A DNA stretch of 30,950 bases. It comes from Fen731 sp964354265. GTDB taxonomy: Bacteria > Actinomycetota > Humimicrobiia > Humimicrobiales > Humimicrobiaceae. The notes under the pieces are model-generated. The model did no database searches and was not told the origin of the DNA. It saw only the letters and a program-made list of their open reading frames with translations. The number at the start of each line of letters is the position of its first letter. Position 1 is the first letter of the stretch. The translations under genes were made by a program, and so were the position numbers. The stretch is from NCBI GenBank assembly GCA_964354265.1, contig CAYGYY010000019.1, forward strand, positions 1-30,950, in the 5' to 3' direction. Positions 25,801-30,950 of this stretch are shown in pieces.

Positions 25801-25972
25801 GATGAACACCTGGCTCACCATTAGCTGTAGGTGGGCCCTCATAAAATATGAACTTTGTGCCTTTTCTGGTTTTTTCAAGGGTTTTTTCAAATATACTGTT
25901 TTCCTTCCAGAATCCAAGTATATTTTCTTCCATTTTTACCAGGTCTATGCTGCTTTCCACTTTTTTAAACAT
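22826..25972 (-). CDS. ileS: Isoleucyl-tRNA synthetase (type 2, eukaryote-like)
   Basis: Charges tRNA-Ile. The 1048-residue protein has the HIGH-equivalent motif in PGVHHVLSRVFKDIFPRY, which contains the HH..S pattern of type-2 enzymes. It also has AGWDTHGLPVE, the zinc/CP1 region YCPRCGTALSSHEVALGY, CDICGAEM followed by VIDVWFDSGAMPFAQ, and the KMSKS loop in GQKMSKSKGNVVKPWDI. Type-2 IleS proteins are typically much less sensitive to mupirocin; that is family knowledge, not evidence here. ATG 25972 is preferred, though an in-frame TTG at 25975 sits closer to GAGG. Only 66 nt precede it, so there is no room for a T-box leader. Confidence 0.97.
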   Translation of the reverse strand: MFKKVESSIDLVKMEENILGFWKENSIFEKTLEKTRKGTKFIFYEGPPTANGEPGVHHVLSRVFKDIFPRYKTMKGYFVSRKAGWDTHGLPVELEIEKKLGINSKKEIEKIGIEEFNRLCRESVMKYEVEWKKMTERIGFWIDMENAYFTFKNEYIETIWWILKAIWEKGLLYESYKIVPYCPRCGTALSSHEVALGYKDIEDCSIIVRFPHSEMQDTFFLVWTTTPWTLISNVACAVNTDAVYTEVASEGKIYILVENMVESVFADVPGYKIVKRFKGTELLNTGYIPVYKNTDSKNAFRVIAGDFISVEEGTGIVHIAPAFGEDDMKVGKANDLPLVQMVDEEGKFKPEVECFGRLSIEDANPMIIEDLKDRGLLFKVWKFEHSYPFCWRCEKKLIYYAKKSWYIKTSEIKEKLLQSNENVTWYPEHIKYGRFGNWLENNVDWALTRERYWGTPLPIWSDINGHIICIGSVAELKEKGSNVPDGLDLHKPYVDNIRIICDICGAEMKRTPEVIDVWFDSGAMPFAQYHYPFENSDIFEQNYPADFICEAIDQTRGWFYTMLTISTLLFEKSSYKNVLCLGLINDEYGQKMSKSKGNVVKPWDILNRQGADALRWYFFTVVSPWNAKNFSVKAIDEVIRKFLLTLWNTYSFFVIYANIDDFNPEKYNLEVKDRIEIDRWIISELNRTIGRVTGLMDDFNVTDSGRMIESFVDDLSNWYVRRSRRRFWKSENDNEKISAYKTLYECLVTVSKLAAPYIPFISEEIYKNLTAGISISKDSVHLEDYPLADPSLIDEDLSFKMSTIRKIIGLGRSVRSRINIKTRQPLSSLKVYFDEDNRKKDACLHFKEVILEELNVKELEIIEKLESIVLYSIKPNLKLLGPKYGALLIEIQSALGAENPVQIALKVKNNKNINLIVKGCQVEILAEEVIVEIKNLEDVGVESDGEYTVGISIAITKELEEEGFCRELVHQIQNLRKEANFKIENTIRLALECEDNTWQIIKKYSDYIKKETLSRQLDGEFLNDMFIKELKVNEHNIKAGILVTGSIV

Positions 25973-26038
25973 CAATAAGCGCTACCTCATTTTAGAGAAA
26001 ATTACAAAAAAATTACTCATAGATTTTATATAATTAGA

Positions 26039-26845
26039 TTACTTTTGTGAAGTATAAATGTTTTCTGATTTGAGAAGGTCTAGAAACATCAGGGCTGATT
26101 TTGCTGCCTTGCCCTTGTAATGATTATTAAAATAAATGTATGTCTTCTTTGATTTTTCAGTTATGTTCTTCACTTTAGGAATCCACTCTTCCAGCTCTCC
26201 CTGGTCATACATATAATCATATCTCTGGTATGCATTTTCATGTTCCCACCAGTACCGCCTGTTCCTTCCATGGAACCTTATATAGCCATTATCTGTTGTG
26301 CAGATGTCTGTCTGCGGAAGCAGCCCCTTCAGGGCAGGTTCATCTACATTGCAAAAACCTATATTAAAATCCTTCATAACCTTGAGTACATTATCATTGA
26401 GCCAGTATTGATTCCTGAATTCTATACTTATTTCATAACCGGCAAAATTTTGGCCGATACCTGCTAAATATTTGATATTCTCATTGTTGTATTTAAAACT
26501 GTAAGGAAACTGAAACAGGATACTGCCCAGTCTTCCAAATTCTTTCAGGGGTTTTAATGAATCAGTAAAATTTTTTGCATCATTATCACTGTACTCCCTC
26601 TGATGCGTGAATATCTTATTGGCTTTTACTGAAAAAATAAAATCCTCTAAATCCTTTACTTTTTCACACATGCTTGAAAAAGCAGGGACATTCGGGAAAC
26701 AATAATAAGTAAAATTAAGCTCTACAGTATTGAAGAAACTGCTGTAATAGCAAAGATATTCCTTACTATCTACGCCTGCAGGATAGAAAAACCCTTTCCA
26801 GTCTTCGTAGCTATAGCCTGATGTTCCTATGTATATCTGATTCAC
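26039..26845 (-). CDS. DUF72 (YecE-like) family protein
   Basis: Conserved TIM-barrel-like family without an established biochemical role. Recognised by the N-terminal IYIGTSGYSYEDWKGFFYP, then FFNTVELNFTYYCFP, FIFSVKANKIFTH, LGSILFQFPYSFK, EISIEFRNQYWL, IRFHGRN and the C-terminal YIYFNNHYKGKAA. The 268 residues are the usual size. It starts at GTG 26845 with no strong ribosome-binding site. It lies between trxA (38 nt upstream) and ileS (66 nt downstream), both on the same strand, so it is probably part of that transcript. Confidence 0.9.
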   Translation of the reverse strand: MNQIYIGTSGYSYEDWKGFFYPAGVDSKEYLCYYSSFFNTVELNFTYYCFPNVPAFSSMCEKVKDLEDFIFSVKANKIFTHQREYSDNDAKNFTDSLKPLKEFGRLGSILFQFPYSFKYNNENIKYLAGIGQNFAGYEISIEFRNQYWLNDNVLKVMKDFNIGFCNVDEPALKGLLPQTDICTTDNGYIRFHGRNRRYWWEHENAYQRYDYMYDQGELEEWIPKVKNITEKSKKTYIYFNNHYKGKAAKSALMFLDLLKSENIYTSQK

Positions 26846-26883
26846 GAATATTAAATATTTTTAGACAGATATTCAAAAAATTC

Positions 26884-27210
26884 TTAAATGAATGCTGCTA
26901 CTTCAGAAAGTATTTTTTCCTTTGGCATTGCGCCGATTATCTTTTTTGCAACCTGCCCATCTTTAAATAATAATAAAGTAGGGATGCTTGTAATACCATA
27001 TTTTATTGCGATTTCCCTGTTTTCATCAACATTCAGTTTGCCGATGCGGATAGAATCTTTTTTTTCTTCATAAATTTTTTCCAGTTCCGGAGCTATCATC
27101 CTGCAGGGGCCACACCATACTGCCCAAAAATCAACAAGTATTGGGGACCCTGTTTTCGAAATCTCATCATCAAAGTTTGAATTATTCAGTTGTATTATTC
27201 CTTCTGACAT
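26884..27210 (-). CDS. trxA: Thioredoxin
   Basis: Small redox protein that reduces disulfides using electrons from thioredoxin reductase. The 108-residue chain has the active site WCGPC after LVDFWA, the conserved Pro in GITSIPTLLLFKDG, and the normal C-terminal helix. ATG 27210 is chosen because AGGAG lies 8 nt upstream; an in-frame TTG at 27228 has none. First gene of the trxA-DUF72-ileS-lspA-rluD string, with its own promoter. Confidence 0.96.
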   Translation of the reverse strand: MSEGIIQLNNSNFDDEISKTGSPILVDFWAVWCGPCRMIAPELEKIYEEKKDSIRIGKLNVDENREIAIKYGITSIPTLLLFKDGQVAKKIIGAMPKEKILSEVAAFI

Positions 27211-27274
27211 TAAATTTTCTCCTGTCAATTATCTATTTTATAAATCTCTTCGGATACCCTGAAATGTTCCAATG

Positions 27275-27303
27275 ATATTATCAAAGGCATTTTGTTTAGT
27301 CAA
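27275..27303 (-). promoter_or_regulatory. Promoter of trxA and downstream genes
   Basis: On the minus strand TTGACT (27303-27298) is 17 nt upstream of TAATAT (27280-27275), giving a start near 27268 and a leader of about 58 nt. The -10 region sits in a small palindrome TGATA-A-TATCA. Two tandem AT-rich decamers directly abut the -35 element. Confidence 0.65.
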
Positions 27304-27323
27304 TTACTAAAATTTACTAAAAT
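27304..27323. repeat. Two tandem decamers between divergent promoters
   Basis: TTACTAAAAT occurs twice in immediate tandem (27304-27313 and 27314-27323), with a degenerate third copy after it. The block abuts the trxA -35 and lies about 17 nt before the divergent -35. One-turn periodicity suggests an UP-like element or an operator. Confidence 0.6.
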
Positions 27324-27339
27324 ATATTAAAAATCTGTA

Positions 27340-27367
27340 TTGATAAAAGAAATATTACTGATATAAT
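27340..27367 (+). promoter_or_regulatory. Possible promoter for the small zinc-ribbon gene
   Basis: TTGATA (27340-27345) is 16 nt upstream of a perfect TATAAT (27362-27367), predicting a start near 27374. The resulting leader of about 100 nt is extremely AT-rich. An 11-bp-spaced direct repeat TACTGATA (27356-27363 and 27367-27374) straddles the -10. A second -10 candidate, TACAAT (27462-27467), would start a leaderless message at the ATG. Confidence 0.45.
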
Positions 27368-27474
27368 ACTGATAGTTAATATAAATACTAATTAATAATA
27401 TTAAATTTTCATAAGTTATATATTAGTGAAATACTTAAAATTTATCAAATATTTTTATTATTACAATAACAACA

Positions 27475-27783
27475 ATGTATAAATGCAAAAATTGTGGCAA
27501 TACAGAAAAATTCATTGGTTTTGCCGAAGAAAAAGGCAATGTTTATATCTTACAGGATAATCCTGACAACAGTTTTTGCATCAAAGAAATAGCCGATCCC
27601 CCAAGAATTCCGGAAGCTTACAATGAAGCACCGTTGACTATAAATATAAACGGAACGTTTTTTAAAGGCATGACCTCAAAAAACATATCCTGGTTTTATT
27701 GTATCTCTGATGATAGCTGGATGTGCAACATAAAAATAAAAAAATGTTTTTACTGTCTTTCAGAAGATATAAGCAGTTTTTAA
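27475..27783 (+). CDS. Small hypothetical protein with paired CxxC zinc knuckles
   Basis: Not a family I can name. The 102-residue chain opens MYKCKNCGNTEKFIGFAEEKG, with Cys4 and Cys7, and ends IKIKKCFYCLSEDI, with Cys91 and Cys94. The two CxxC knuckles could close one zinc-ribbon around a central region of mixed character; three further Cys (35, 76, 84) lie between. The zinc knuckle directly at the N-terminus supports the start, but no ribosome-binding site precedes it. No signal peptide or transmembrane segment is seen. It is divergent from trxA and convergent with the nucleotidyltransferase gene, whose stop codon it overlaps in a TTAA. Coding is supported by motif spacing and frame length; function is unknown. 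Confidence 0.7.
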   Translation: MYKCKNCGNTEKFIGFAEEKGNVYILQDNPDNSFCIKEIADPPRIPEAYNEAPLTININGTFFKGMTSKNISWFYCISDDSWMCNIKIKKCFYCLSEDISSF

Positions 27784-28508
27784 AAACAAAAACCTTCCTT
27801 ATTTGCCACAAGATTGCTTGCCTTTAATAGTGATTCAAATGTTCCAGCATCGGTCCACCAGCCTTTTATCATCGAGTATGTCATAATAGTTTTATTTATA
27901 TAAACGTTATTTACATCAGTTATTTCAAGCTCTCCCCTGCCCGAAGGCCTTAGTTCCCTGATAATATCAAAAACTTTATTGTCATAAAGATAAAGACCGC
28001 ATACCGCATAATTGCTTCTTGGTTTTTTGGGCTTTTCTTCAATATTCAATACTTTGCCATTCTTTATTTCAGCAACACCGAACCTTTCAGGATCTATTAC
28101 TTCTTTTAGAAATATCCTGGAACCCTCTTGCTGGTTTTCAAAAAATTTTATATCTTCAGTTATATCGTCTTCAATGATGTTATCACCAAGCATCACAAAT
28201 ATTTTTTCTCCTTCAGCAAAATTCTCTGCCAGCTTCAATGCATCAGCGATTCCGCCCTCGCCCTCCTGGTAGGTATAGCTGATATCTTTCAAGCCAAATT
28301 CACTGCCGTTACCGAGAATCCTCAGGAAGTCTCCAGCATAATTTCCGCCGGTAACAATCATTATATCTTTGAGGCCTGCATTTACCATTGTAAGCAGAGG
28401 GTAGTATATCATCGGTTTATTAAACACAGGAAGCAAATGCTTGTTTGTGACCTTTGTGCATGGAAAGAGTCTAGTTCCCAGTCCCCCTGCTAAAATTATA
28501 CCTTTCAT
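27780..28508 (-). CDS. Short glucose-1-phosphate thymidylyltransferase-like nucleotidyltransferase
   Basis: Probably activates a sugar-1-phosphate with a nucleoside triphosphate, as RmlA/RfbA does for dTDP-glucose. The nucleotide-binding GGLGTRLFPCTKVTNKHLLP is at the N-terminus. NKPMIYYPL follows, then the EGGIADAL segment, the metal Asp in MLGDNII, ERFGVAE, EEKPKKPRSN and WTDAGTFESL. At 242 residues it lacks the C-terminal region of full-length RmlA (about 290), so it belongs to the short form. No rmlBCD genes are nearby, so base and sugar specificity are open. The ATG lies 21 nt after uppP. Its stop overlaps that of the convergent zinc-ribbon gene. Confidence 0.88.
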   Translation of the reverse strand: MKGIILAGGLGTRLFPCTKVTNKHLLPVFNKPMIYYPLLTMVNAGLKDIMIVTGGNYAGDFLRILGNGSEFGLKDISYTYQEGEGGIADALKLAENFAEGEKIFVMLGDNIIEDDITEDIKFFENQQEGSRIFLKEVIDPERFGVAEIKNGKVLNIEEKPKKPRSNYAVCGLYLYDNKVFDIIRELRPSGRGELEITDVNNVYINKTIMTYSMIKGWWTDAGTFESLLKASNLVANKEGFCF

Positions 28509-28529
28509 GAAATTACCGGTCCCCCTTCA

Positions 28530-29429
28530 CTAAATATTTCTGATTGCAGTCAAAATAAATACAACTATTGCCATAAATATACAGTATATTCCAAAAAAGT
28601 TTAAATTTCTTGACCTTGAATACTTTACCAGAAATTTTATTGCTATAAAACCTGAAATAAAAGCAAAAATAAAACCTGTTATTGCTCCAATAATTGCCTG
28701 TACGTCAAGAGCGGCAATCTCAGTTGAAGATTTTACGATTTCAAAAATAAAAGCGCCTAGAATAACTGGTATCGAAAGAAGCATTGAAAATTTTACGCAG
28801 TCCTCTCTTTTTAGCCCGAAAGCACGCGCAAAAGATATAGTTGACCCGGACCTTGATATACCGGGTAATATTGCTATCGCCTGGCCGATTCCTATTATAA
28901 TTATTCTAAAGTAAGAAAAACCATTATATTCATGAACTTCATCAACAGGATTTTTGACATTTTTTTCTCTGTTTCCGGATTCATCGGCAACTGCTGATTT
29001 TTTTTCCATTTTTTTTCCAATTAACTCGCCCAGGAAAAGAAATGCTGCAGTTACAAGCATAAAAAATCCTACAAAGAAAGGACTTGAAAAAAAATTTTCA
29101 ACATAGTCTACAATTAGAAAGCCAAACACTGCCGCCGGTATCGATGCAATTATTATAAAGACAGATAGCTTGAAAAATATATTATTATTCCTTACATCCC
29201 TATTGAAAATCCCGGAAAAAAATGCTCTTATTATGCGCCAGATATCCCTGTAAAATACTGCAACCAGGGAGCATAATGTCGCAAGATGAAGAGTTACAGT
29301 GAGATAAACCGGTATGTAATCCCATCCGAAAATAAATGGTACAAGGACAAGATGGCCTGAACTGCTGACAGGAAAAAATTCCGTAAAACCCTGTACAATC
29401 CCCAGAACAATAGCTTTTAGTATCTCCAA
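28530..29429 (-). CDS. uppP: Undecaprenyl-diphosphatase (BacA/UppP family)
   Basis: Integral membrane phosphatase that recycles undecaprenyl diphosphate to the monophosphate carrier for peptidoglycan and other envelope polymers. The 299-residue protein has about eight hydrophobic segments. The two inverted active-site motifs are GIVQGFTEFFPVSSSGH (10-26, Glu17 and His26) and GIGQAIAILPGISRSGST. A charged loop of about 35 residues (KKMEKKSAVADESGNREKN...) separates the halves. The start is TTG 29429, well supported by AGGAG six nt upstream. It follows pmbA by 29 nt. Confidence 0.96.
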   Translation of the reverse strand: MEILKAIVLGIVQGFTEFFPVSSSGHLVLVPFIFGWDYIPVYLTVTLHLATLCSLVAVFYRDIWRIIRAFFSGIFNRDVRNNNIFFKLSVFIIIASIPAAVFGFLIVDYVENFFSSPFFVGFFMLVTAAFLFLGELIGKKMEKKSAVADESGNREKNVKNPVDEVHEYNGFSYFRIIIIGIGQAIAILPGISRSGSTISFARAFGLKREDCVKFSMLLSIPVILGAFIFEIVKSSTEIAALDVQAIIGAITGFIFAFISGFIAIKFLVKYSRSRNLNFFGIYCIFMAIVVFILTAIRNI

Positions 29430-29458
29430 TCAAATCTCCTGCATCACGTTAACTTAAG

Positions 29459-30829
29459 CTAACTGCCGCTCAATGTTATATCCTTTAGAAGCATTGAAGG
29501 GCTTCCTATATACCCTCCTGAAGGCATGAATTTCAAATCATCCCCAACTTCTGCAAGGCTGGAACAAAAACTCAGCAGGTCTGTAGCAATAGTCACTTCT
29601 TTTACCGGAAATGTTAAAAGACCTTTATCAATAAAAATCCCTTTTGCTCCAACACTCATTTGCCCGGATACCGGATTTATTCCGGAGTGAAGGCCGATTA
29701 TATCAAGGACATAAAAACCCCTGTCAATTTTGCTTAATATATGATCTTTGGTTTTTATTGAGGGTTCGATATAGAAATTTGAAATCCCTGTTTCTGGCAG
29801 CGACTTATATGAGCCCCTCGATGCATTTCCTGTTGAAAGTGTCTTATCTTTTCGCGCTGTATAAGTATTATAAAGGTATGATTTTAATATGCCGTTCTCA
29901 AAAACCATTGTCTTTCCCTTTGGAACTCCTTCGCCGTCAAAAGGTTTGGACGCCATGCCCGTATTTAATGTGCCGTCATCAATGATGTTAAAATCCTTTG
30001 AAAATATCCTGCTGCCGATTTTACCCGCAAGAAGTGATTTTCCTTTCTGTACAGCGTCTGCACAGATAATCCCCGCTATAATCCCCAGGAATTGCAATGC
30101 TACGTAAGGGTCAAGAAGCAGGTCTATTGTCTGAGATTTTATCTTCCTGGCTCCGAGTAGGGCTGTCGACCTTTCGACAGCATTTTTGGCTATTATTTCA
30201 ATATCAAGTTCCTGGGGAGACCTGCTGTAGCCAAAATAATCCCCGGTTGACACATCTTCACCGTCTCTTGCAATCAATCCAAGATAAAGAAATGCTGAAG
30301 ATGTCTTATAGCTATCCTCAAACCCTTTGGAATTTATTATTGCAATTTCAGCAATATTATCGTCATAAATAAGGTTACTGACACCAGTTATTCTTTTGTC
30401 TTTCTTTTTTGCCAATAATTCCAGGTCTTTTGAGATCCTTATTTTATCTTCAGTCGTAAAATCAAGGAATTTATCAGAAAAAAGGCTTGCCCTGTCAGTC
30501 TTTCCAGCAGGGTAATTATAATCCTGTGATCCCGGAAGATAATTGTTTTCATCCCTGGTGGTAATCCTTGAGTTTTCAATCGCTTTTATAATGCATTTAT
30601 CGATTTCATGTTCATGGATATTTGAAGTATAGGCATATCCAACCTTATTATCTTTAAAAACCCTGAAACCTATCCCTTTTGTCTCAGAAAAAGAAAGATT
30701 TTCTATATCGCCATCAAATATCTCTATCTCATTTTGCACCGAAGAAGCCATGTATACTTCATATTCATCTACATCTTTTATGCTGACTCTTTCAGCAGCC
30801 AGTCTGCACAAATCAATAATAGTTTCCAA
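29459..30829 (-). CDS. pmbA: TldE/PmbA-type subunit of the TldD-TldE metalloprotease
   Basis: Partner of TldD in a heterodimeric protease that degrades unfolded peptides and matures some ribosomal peptides such as microcin B17. The 456-residue protein matches the family in its N-terminal DEYEVYMASS...IEIFDGDIENLSFSE and GIGFRVFKDNKVGYAYTS, its central GEGVPKGKTMVFENGILKSYLYN, and the C-terminal GGYIGSPSMLLKDITLSG. As expected for the E subunit it has no HExxH zinc motif; that motif would be in TldD, mostly outside the window. TTG 30829 is the start, one base after the tldD stop. An AGG lies 6 nt upstream and a GGAGG further back. Confidence 0.9.
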   Translation of the reverse strand: METIIDLCRLAAERVSIKDVDEYEVYMASSVQNEIEIFDGDIENLSFSETKGIGFRVFKDNKVGYAYTSNIHEHEIDKCIIKAIENSRITTRDENNYLPGSQDYNYPAGKTDRASLFSDKFLDFTTEDKIRISKDLELLAKKKDKRITGVSNLIYDDNIAEIAIINSKGFEDSYKTSSAFLYLGLIARDGEDVSTGDYFGYSRSPQELDIEIIAKNAVERSTALLGARKIKSQTIDLLLDPYVALQFLGIIAGIICADAVQKGKSLLAGKIGSRIFSKDFNIIDDGTLNTGMASKPFDGEGVPKGKTMVFENGILKSYLYNTYTARKDKTLSTGNASRGSYKSLPETGISNFYIEPSIKTKDHILSKIDRGFYVLDIIGLHSGINPVSGQMSVGAKGIFIDKGLLTFPVKEVTIATDLLSFCSSLAEVGDDLKFMPSGGYIGSPSMLLKDITLSGS

Positions 30830-30830
30830 T

Positions 30831-30950
30831 TTAAACCTGTGTACCTCCTACAGTAATATTGTCGATAAGCAGTGTGGGTTGTCCTACTTCATTCGAGATG
30901 GATTGACCGGCTTTGCCACAGAATCCAGGGGAAAAATCAAGGTCATTGCC
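30831..30950 (-). CDS. tldD: TldD metalloprotease, C-terminal end only (cut by right edge)
   Basis: Only the last 39 codons are visible. They contain PGFCGKAGQSISNEVGQPTL and end in DNITVGGTQV, matching the characteristic TldD C-terminus (PGxCGKxGQ...VGQPTLxxxxITVGG). The catalytic HExxH would lie outside the window. The stop TAA is followed one base later by the TTG of pmbA, so the pair is translationally coupled, consistent with the heterodimeric complex. Confidence 0.9.
   Translation of the reverse strand, partial: GNDLDFSPGFCGKAGQSISNEVGQPTLLIDNITVGGTQV

Noticed and set aside
25976..26038. T-box riboswitch before ileS
   Set aside because: The gap is only about 66 nt and holds no specifier stem or T-box sequence.

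Overview
This is a 31-kb, AT-rich, gene-dense bacterial chromosome segment made almost entirely of housekeeping genes. The order pyrR-pyrB-pyrC-carA-carB-pyrK-pyrD-pyrF-pyrE-mihF-gmk-rpoZ-coaBC-metK-priA-def-fmt is the actinobacterial arrangement. Two genes support an actinobacterial origin: an actinobacterial-type integration host factor (mIHF) and a PriA whose helicase motifs have decayed. The low GC, the NAD-linked class 1B dihydroorotate dehydrogenase (PyrK/PyrD) and the Firmicutes-like PyrR attenuator argue against a classical high-GC aerobic actinomycete. My inference is a deep-branching, probably anaerobic, low-GC member of the Actinomycetota, known from metagenomes or rarely cultured. 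The sequence alone does not prove this.

Region 1 (1-17,704, minus strand) is a 17-gene supra-operon. It opens with a promoter, a PyrR-binding RNA loop and a terminator/antiterminator switch in front of pyrR. It then encodes the whole UMP pathway, followed by mIHF, guanylate kinase, RNA polymerase omega, coenzyme A synthesis, SAM synthetase, PriA, peptide deformylase and the start of methionyl-tRNA formyltransferase (cut by the left edge). Most genes overlap or lie within about 65 bases of each other. The gaps before def (98 nt) and before priA (84 nt) are the largest.

Region 2 (17,755-21,313, plus strand) holds an Rrf2-family regulator with candidate Fe-S cysteines. Next come a secreted, membrane-anchored protein with two NEW3-like domains, an ABC ATPase and an ABC-2 permease. 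Each of the two promoters here carries a short palindrome between or over its -35 and -10 hexamers. A strong stem-loop closes the region. This regulator-exporter cassette is the least understood part of the window.

Region 3 (21,373-27,303, minus strand) is trxA, a DUF72 gene, ileS (class-2 type), lspA and an rluD-family gene, apparently one transcript from a promoter upstream of trxA. A divergent plus-strand gene (27,475-27,783) encodes a small protein with two CxxC knuckles and no recognised function.

Region 4 (27,780-30,950, minus strand) has the end of tldD (cut by the right edge), pmbA/tldE, uppP and a short glucose-1-phosphate thymidylyltransferase-like gene. That last gene shares its TTAA stop with the convergent zinc-ribbon gene.

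I saw no tRNA, rRNA, CRISPR array, insertion sequence or phage gene. The most interesting signals are regulatory: a complete pyr attenuator in an actinobacterial gene order, a 10-bp long-range inverted repeat enclosing it, tandem decamers upstream of two promoters, and paired palindromes in the Rrf2/NEW3-ABC cassette.
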